From an uncultured Streptococcus sp. (GTDB lineage Bacteria > Bacillota > Bacilli > Lactobacillales > Streptococcaceae): DNA of 9,497 nt. The notes under the pieces are model-generated. The model saw only the letters and a list, made by a program, of their open reading frames with translations, made no database searches and was not told where the DNA came from. Made by a program: the position numbers and the translations under genes. Of the stretch, positions 5,751 to 9,497 are shown piece after piece. Every line of letters starts with the position of its first letter. Position 1 is the first letter of the stretch. The stretch is taken from positions 1 to 9,497 of the forward strand of contig NZ_CAUFJQ010000075.1 of NCBI RefSeq assembly GCF_959025735.1, given 5' to 3'.

Positions 5751-7133
5751 CTATCCGATAATGATGTCTGCCTTAGCATACTGCAAGGTGTCTGCCTTCT
5801 TGGCTTTGTAATTATTCAAGCTGACCATAAGGGTCAAGGGACCGATCCGTCCGATAAACATGAGCACCATGATAATGCCTAGTCCCGCTCCATTTAAGGT
5901 TGAGGTGACATTAGCTGTCACTCCCACTGTCGCTAGAGCCGATACCACCTCAAAGACCAGATAAATAAAGCGTTGGCCATCCGGCGTCACCAAACAGATT
6001 CCTAACAGACCCAGTAAGAAGGTCAACTGGAAAATCACCGCCGTCCCAAAGGAACGTTGAACAATGTCTGGTGAAATCGTTCGTTTTCCCAAGTTAGTAT
6101 GCGGTAGCCCCAACAATTCCTTCCGAGCCAGAAGCAAGAGGACCAGGAAGGTGGTGATCTTCATCCCTCCTGCGGTACCACCCGGTGCCCCACCTAGGAA
6201 CATTTGCAATAGGTATATGAAGAGTGTCACTGGCCGGACTGCTGTATAATCTAGCGAAGCAAAACCAGCTGTCCGCATGCTGACAGTTTGGAAGAAGCTG
6301 ACTAAAATTTTCTCTCCCAAGGGGAGAGCCCCAATGGTTGCCGGATTGTCAAACTCTGTCAAGAGGCTGGTTACTGTCCCAAAGAGGAGGATCGCAGCTG
6401 TTAACCAGAGAACCACCTTGGTATGAAAGCGGAGAGTCCGCCGTCCTGATTGGTTAGGGGCCTTGGTAGCCAGGTCAAACCAAACCATAAAGCCCAATCC
6501 CCCTGTAATAATAAGGGCAGACAAGGTCAGATTGACCAACCAATCGGTCTGGAAGCTCATCATACTATCACCTCCAAAATTATCAAAGCCCGCATTACAA
6601 AAGGCCGAGACCGCAACAAAGATGGAGTTAAAGATCCCATGCCCCCAGCCAAAGCGAGGGATAAAGCGGGTCATGAGGAGCAAGGCCCCCACTCCTTCGA
6701 TGGTAAAGGTGGTAATAAAGATGGAGCGGACAAAACGGGCCAAGCTCTGGTTATTGCTAAAACTAAAACTGTCCCGAATGGTCTGCCGGTCCTTGTAACT
6801 AAGTTTTTGGCGACCTTCCATAAAGAAGAGACCGATAAAGGTCAAGATCCCTAGGCCTCCGATCTGGATCAAGAGCATACAGATCAATTGTCCCAAACCA
6901 TTATAGGTCGAAGCCACCGACTGGGTAAAGAGCCCCGTCACACAGACCATGGAGACCGCTGTAAAGAGGTGGTCGATATAGCCTGCTTTTGAGCTCGCTT
7001 GCTGGACAAAAGGCAGACTCAATAAGAGCGAGCCCACCAGGATAACCAAGGCAAAGCTGAGAAAGATTCGCCTTGCCGGAGACAGGCTTTTAATTTTGGC
7101 CTGCCATTGTTTAAAAAATAATTTGACTAACAT
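5751..7133 (-). CDS. trkH: TrkH/KtrB-family potassium translocating subunit
   Basis: This 460-residue membrane protein should be the ion-conducting subunit of a Trk/Ktr potassium uptake system, working with the RCK protein encoded next to it. It has the four repeated pore loops of the family: CVTG (64-67), CNAGF (179-183), RTAGF (287-291) and ATVGVT (401-406), with one selectivity-filter glycine in each. Other family marks are GGLGILTF (92-99), TGGLGFMVWFDLA (210-222) and the glycine-rich GGAPGGTAGGMK (314-325) after the third pore loop, next to the intramembrane gate region. The N-terminus (1-22) is basic and cytoplasmic. An in-frame TGA lies four codons before the ATG at 7133, so no longer start exists. 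No good ribosome site precedes it; GAAG stands only 2 nt before the ATG. It lies 31 bp after the phosphorylase gene. An extended -10 box directly upstream may start its own transcript. Sodium coupling versus proton coupling cannot be decided. Confidence 0.94.
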   Translation of the reverse strand: MLVKLFFKQWQAKIKSLSPARRIFLSFALVILVGSLLLSLPFVQQASSKAGYIDHLFTAVSMVCVTGLFTQSVASTYNGLGQLICMLLIQIGGLGILTFIGLFFMEGRQKLSYKDRQTIRDSFSFSNNQSLARFVRSIFITTFTIEGVGALLLMTRFIPRFGWGHGIFNSIFVAVSAFCNAGFDNFGGDSMMSFQTDWLVNLTLSALIITGGLGFMVWFDLATKAPNQSGRRTLRFHTKVVLWLTAAILLFGTVTSLLTEFDNPATIGALPLGEKILVSFFQTVSMRTAGFASLDYTAVRPVTLFIYLLQMFLGGAPGGTAGGMKITTFLVLLLLARKELLGLPHTNLGKRTISPDIVQRSFGTAVIFQLTFLLGLLGICLVTPDGQRFIYLVFEVVSALATVGVTANVTSTLNGAGLGIIMVLMFIGRIGPLTLMVSLNNYKAKKADTLQYAKADIIIG

Positions 7134-7139
7134 AGCTTC

Positions 7140-7148
7140 ATTGTATCA
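7140..7148 (-). promoter_or_regulatory. Extended -10 box against the trkH start codon
   Basis: On the minus strand TGATACAAT (TG, one base, TACAAT) is a good extended -10. A transcript starting 7 nt after the box would begin at the A of the trkH ATG at 7133. No convincing -35 box is seen at 17 nt. This could give a leaderless or nearly leaderless trkH message in addition to read-through from the upstream genes. Confidence 0.45.
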
Positions 7149-7164
7149 TAAAAAGTGAAAAGAC

Positions 7165-7929
7165 CTACAAGTGATGAACCATCTCTAGGCACAATTCTAG
7201 GGCATTCTCAAAAGCTTCAGCCCCCCAGTCACGCTGGTCATAATTTTCCAGGTCTGCAAGAGAATCTGCGGTAAATAGGAGCAAGCCCCAAACTGCATCA
7301 CGAAGCTGGGCGACTGCTGCAAGTGAGGCACACTCCATCTCCACAACACGACACCCTTCTTCAATGCGATAGGCCACCTTGTCAGGTGTTTCTCTATAAA
7401 AACCGTCCGTCGACCAGGTCATGACCTCTTGATAAGGAATGGCCTGCTGTTTTAGAACTGTTTCAATGGCGGTCAGTGCACGACTGTCCACTTCGATATA
7501 ACGAGAAGGCGCTACATAATGGTAACTAGCTCCCTCATCTCGCAAGGCCTTGGTCGGGATCAAAAAGGCATTTTCTTCTATGTCCACCAAGACCCCACAG
7601 CTACCTGCCGATATAATCTTCTTCACCCCATAGCCAATCAACCAATCCATGAATTGGGCAGCAGCTGCAGATCCAACTGGCGCTTGGGCCAAGCATATTT
7701 CCTCTCCTCGGTGCTCCATAACATAGACCGGATAGGTCTTGGTAGCTGAGACAAAGCTAGCTACTTGTTTGGCTCCAACAACTTCCGCAAAGCGATCAAT
7801 CTCATCTTCCAAGAAAGCATAAACACTTTTTTCAGGTAGGTGCAGGTCTAACCCCTCATGGGTCGGCATAATGACCGCCTGCGGATTGTCGTCAAACTCT
7901 AAAATGGGAATTTCATGTTGATGGATCAT
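7165..7929 (-). CDS. Nucleoside phosphorylase (PNP/UDP family)
   Basis: This 254-residue cytoplasmic protein belongs to the PNP_UDP_1 family, whose members split purine or pyrimidine nucleosides with phosphate into base and ribose-1-phosphate. Family motifs are PVGSAAAA (84-91), the nucleoside/phosphate glycine-rich site; SAGSCG (107-112); the ribose-binding EMEC (197-200, with E197 and E199); and FTADSL (219-224), which holds the likely catalytic acid D222. DGFYRE (175-180) follows a tryptophan-containing loop as in uridine-phosphorylase-like members. The start ATG overlaps the TGA of the acetyltransferase gene by 4 bp (ATGA), and its purine-rich ribosome site AAGGAGAAGGA encodes the last residues of that gene, so coupling is likely. 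It could favour uridine, purine nucleosides or a modified nucleoside; the sequence does not say which. Other family members (5'-methylthioadenosine nucleosidase, AMP nucleosidase) are less likely. Confidence 0.87.
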   Translation of the reverse strand: MIHQHEIPILEFDDNPQAVIMPTHEGLDLHLPEKSVYAFLEDEIDRFAEVVGAKQVASFVSATKTYPVYVMEHRGEEICLAQAPVGSAAAAQFMDWLIGYGVKKIISAGSCGVLVDIEENAFLIPTKALRDEGASYHYVAPSRYIEVDSRALTAIETVLKQQAIPYQEVMTWSTDGFYRETPDKVAYRIEEGCRVVEMECASLAAVAQLRDAVWGLLLFTADSLADLENYDQRDWGAEAFENALELCLEMVHHL

Positions 7930-8495
7930 TCCTTCTCCTTTTTAACGGGTATTTCTTTAATGACACGGGCTGGATTTCCTGCAAGGACCACATTGTCTCC
8001 AAAGGACTTGGTGACCACTGCTCCTGCGCCAGCAACCACATTGTCACCCAGCGTCACACCAGGAAGGATGGTAACACCTCCTCCTGCCCAGAAATTGTCC
8101 CCAATGGTAATCGGAGCTCCGTACTCGAGACCAGAATTGCGCTCGTCTGGATCCAGTGGGTGTAAGGGGGTCAAAAATTGGCAATTAGGACCAATCATGG
8201 CATTCTTTCCGATCGTGATGGGACAGATGTCCAACATGGTCAAATTGTAATTGGCATAGAAATTTTCTCCAATATGGATGTTGACCCCATAATCCACAAG
8301 TACTTGACGATTGAGATAGAGGTTTTCACCGGTTGAACCAAACCACTCTTTGATGATAGCTGCCCCTTTTTTAGGATCCACCTCTTGGTTAAAAGCTTCC
8401 TGTTTCTCCCGAGAGGCTTTTGCCAAAGCCCGTAATTCAGGGTCCGCAGGTCTATAATAGTCACCTGCAATCATTTTTTCATATTCACTGGCCAT
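7926..8495 (-). CDS. maa: Maltose/galactoside O-acetyltransferase-like hexapeptide protein
   Basis: This 189-residue protein should move an acetyl group from acetyl-CoA to a sugar hydroxyl in the cytoplasm. The N-terminus (1-60), starting MASEYEKMIAGDYY, is the Mac domain of maltose acetyltransferases (pattern EKMLAGELY). Residues 70-178 form the left-handed beta-helix with repeated hexapeptides such as ITIGKN, ITIGDN, VTLGDN and VVLAGN. The catalytic base is probably H112 in FLTPLHPLDP, with N82 or N84 in the substrate pocket, by comparison with LacA and Maa. The C-terminus ends in a charged KKEKE. The length is usual for the family. The start ATG has GGAGG (complement of 8503-8507) 7 nt upstream. 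It is the first gene of the minus-strand operon, overlaps the phosphorylase gene by 4 bp, and is divergent from the deoR-type gene. The true acceptor may be another sugar or nucleoside rather than maltose. Confidence 0.9.
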   Translation of the reverse strand: MASEYEKMIAGDYYRPADPELRALAKASREKQEAFNQEVDPKKGAAIIKEWFGSTGENLYLNRQVLVDYGVNIHIGENFYANYNLTMLDICPITIGKNAMIGPNCQFLTPLHPLDPDERNSGLEYGAPITIGDNFWAGGGVTILPGVTLGDNVVAGAGAVVTKSFGDNVVLAGNPARVIKEIPVKKEKE

Positions 8496-8522
8496 AAGGA
8501 AACCTCCACGTTATTTTGACAT

Positions 8523-8551
8523 ATTATAGCAGAATTCCCCCTTTAAAACAA
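8523..8551 (-). promoter_or_regulatory. Promoter of the maa-phosphorylase-trkH-cabP operon
   Basis: On the minus strand a perfect extended -10, TGC then TATAAT (complement of 8523-8528), stands 17 nt after a weaker -35 TTGTTT (complement of 8546-8551). Transcription would begin near 8516, about 20 nt before the maa start codon, leaving only room for the GGAGG ribosome site and no riboswitch. Confidence 0.82.
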
Positions 8552-8585
8552 ACGTCAGAATAAGGCTTTGTAAGAAAAAAAGATC

Positions 8586-8615
8586 AAAAACACTTAAAAA
8601 CACTTAATAAAACTT
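8586..8615 (+). repeat. Three 10-bp tandem repeats before the deoR-type promoter
   Basis: Two identical units AAAAACACTT (8586-8595 and 8596-8605) are followed by a third, AATAAAACTT (8606-8615), that matches at 8 of 10 places. The array ends inside the -35 box of the regulator's promoter. A 10-bp period puts each unit on the same face of the helix, as expected for an operator bound by a multimeric DeoR-type repressor. Its role in autoregulation, or in control of the divergent maa operon, is inferred. Confidence 0.6.
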
Positions 8616-8642
8616 GCATCAGCTTACAAAACGGTGTACAAT
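8614..8642 (+). promoter_or_regulatory. Promoter of the deoR-type regulator gene
   Basis: TTGCAT (8614-8619), a 17-nt spacer and TACAAT (8637-8642) make a good sigma-A-type promoter. Transcription would begin near 8649, which rules out a start codon at 8614 and leaves a leader of about 25 nt before the ATG at 8674. Confidence 0.78.
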
Positions 8643-8673
8643 GAAGACAAGAACAGAAATAAGGAGCAAATTC

Positions 8674-9417
8674 ATGTATCAGGAACAACGACTCGAAAAA
8701 ATATTAGAACTCTTAGAAGAGCGAAAACAGCTATCGGCTAAAGAAATGGTCGACTATTTCAAGGTCTCAAAAGATACCATCCGTCGAGACTTCGCTCTCC
8801 TTAGCCAACGCCAGCTGGTCCGCAGGACCCACGGTGGGCTCCTTCCCTTAAACAAAGAACCTGGCCCTTCTTATCTAGACCGTAGTCAAAAGGCTAACAA
8901 GGAAAAGACTACCATGGCTCAAAAGGCCCTGCAATTGATCCAAGATGGACAAGTGATCTTTCTCGACGTTTCCACCTCGATGACCCTGCTTGCTGGCTTG
9001 CTTAATAAGGAAGTCACAGTCTATTCGCATTCCCTTGACAATGCCATCCAGCTCAGTAGCCATTCCCAGGTTGACTTTCATCTTTTAGGAGGGAAATTCT
9101 ACCCTAAAAACCGCTTCTACTATGACGCGAATCAAGCACAAATACTGGACAATCTTCGCTTTGATCTCGCTTTTTTTGGAGCGAGTAGCTTAGCCAATGG
9201 CGAAGTCACCTTTGAAGATGCTGAAGACGTTGCAGTCAAATCCCTCGTCTTTGAACGATCTCGCACCAAGATCCTTGTGGCAGAAACTTCTAAATGGACG
9301 AAAAATGCCAACTACTATCTCGCTCGTCTCAAACAATTTGATTATTGGATTACCGACCAAAAACCAAGCCCTGAAATCCTGAAACAAGTCGGCAACGAAA
9401 CCACTATTCTCTATTAG
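8674..9417 (+). CDS. DeoR-family transcriptional regulator of sugar metabolism
   Basis: This 247-residue repressor-type protein has an N-terminal DeoR winged helix-turn-helix (about 1-57), with recognition helix VSKDTIRRDFALL (31-43) and the family signature RTHGG (51-55). The DeoR sensor domain (about 75-230) usually binds a phosphorylated sugar: FLDVSTSMTLLA (96-107), LLGGKFYP (137-144), FFGAS (168-172) and the E184/K189 region match its pocket-forming segments. The canonical D-x-G-T-T in the first of these reads DVSTS, so ligand preference may differ. The frame stays open 20 codons further upstream, but a TTG start at 8614 lies in the -35 box; AAGGAG (8661-8666) before the ATG at 8674 fixes the start. 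A HAD-type phosphatase gene follows after 12 bp, a common pairing for sugar-phosphate control. Divergence from the maa operon makes that operon a possible target. The effector is unknown. Confidence 0.9.
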   Translation: MYQEQRLEKILELLEERKQLSAKEMVDYFKVSKDTIRRDFALLSQRQLVRRTHGGLLPLNKEPGPSYLDRSQKANKEKTTMAQKALQLIQDGQVIFLDVSTSMTLLAGLLNKEVTVYSHSLDNAIQLSSHSQVDFHLLGGKFYPKNRFYYDANQAQILDNLRFDLAFFGASSLANGEVTFEDAEDVAVKSLVFERSRTKILVAETSKWTKNANYYLARLKQFDYWITDQKPSPEILKQVGNETTILY

Positions 9418-9429
9418 GAGGTAATCTTT

Positions 9430-9497
9430 ATGTCTCACATTCGTCTCATCATCAGCGATATCGATGGCACCATCTTAAATGACCACCATCAGATCGA
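9430..9497 (+). CDS. HAD-superfamily Cof-type phosphatase, 5' end only
   Basis: Only the first 22 codons lie in the window. They read MSHIRLIISDIDGTILNDHH, which holds HAD motif I, DIDGT, with the nucleophile and the acid/base aspartates at residues 10 and 12. The form 'SDIDGTIL' is typical of the Cof/YidA group of sugar-phosphate and flavin-phosphate phosphatases. The ribosome site AGGAGG (9416-9421) overlaps the TAG stop of the deoR-type gene and stands 8 nt before the ATG, so the two genes are co-transcribed and probably translationally coupled. The substrate cannot be judged from this fragment. Confidence 0.85.
   Translation, partial: MSHIRLIISDIDGTILNDHHQI

Noticed and set aside
6450..6854. 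Open frames on the plus strand opposite trkH, up to 134 codons.
   Set aside because: The product is rich in Lys/Gly/Pro without family likeness, and the frame mirrors codons of the conserved TrkH pore region.
7134..7164. Riboswitch or c-di-AMP (ydaO-type) leader before trkH.
   Set aside because: Only 31 bp separate the genes, far too short for such a structure, and the operon leader near 8496-8516 is also too short.
8614..8673. A 20-codon N-terminal extension of the deoR-type gene.
   Set aside because: Its start would be the TTG in the -35 box, upstream of the predicted transcription start; the ATG at 8674 has a proper AAGGAG site and gives the usual family N-terminus.

Overview
The window is chromosomal DNA of low-GC Firmicutes type. 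Near-exact matches in memory to streptococcal proteins (DexB with D194/E236/D313 numbering, a TrkH/CabP-like potassium pair), AGGAGG-type ribosome sites, extended -10 promoters and cre-like boxes point to an oral Streptococcus of the mitis/sanguinis/parasanguinis type. The genus call is confident; the species call is not.

Layout. Positions 1-3751 (minus strand) hold two cytoplasmic alpha-glucoside hydrolases: a GH31 alpha-glucosidase followed by dexB (GH13 glucan 1,6-alpha-glucosidase), whose 3' end is cut by the window edge. Each has its own sigma-A-like promoter with a cre-like CcpA box over the expected start of transcription, so carbon-catabolite control of alpha-glucan/isomalto-oligosaccharide use is the natural reading. 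Positions 3899-4657 (minus) encode a multi-pass CPBP-family membrane protein. Its terminator hairpin also carries the -35 box of the GH31 promoter.

Positions 4658-5075 have no protein gene. They hold two copies of the same 20-nt terminator hairpin in direct orientation, 296 bp apart, enclosing three consecutive stem-loops. A small structured RNA or a small repeat element is possible.

Positions 5076-8495 (minus) look like one transcription unit in the order: hexapeptide O-acetyltransferase (maa-like), nucleoside phosphorylase-like protein, TrkH/KtrB potassium translocating subunit, and TrkA/KtrA RCK-domain gating subunit (CabP-like, so possibly c-di-AMP controlled). Coupling is tight: a 4-bp ATGA overlap, then 31 bp, then 9 bp with the ribosome site across the stop codon. 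An extra promoter lies directly against the trkH start codon.

Positions 8674-9497 (plus, divergent) encode a DeoR-family regulator followed by the start of a HAD/Cof-type phosphatase. The regulator's -35 box is preceded by three 10-bp tandem repeats, a plausible autoregulatory operator.

No tRNA, rRNA, CRISPR array, insertion sequence or phage gene was seen. The genes are mostly ordinary core streptococcal functions; the less expected material is in the intergenic regions.
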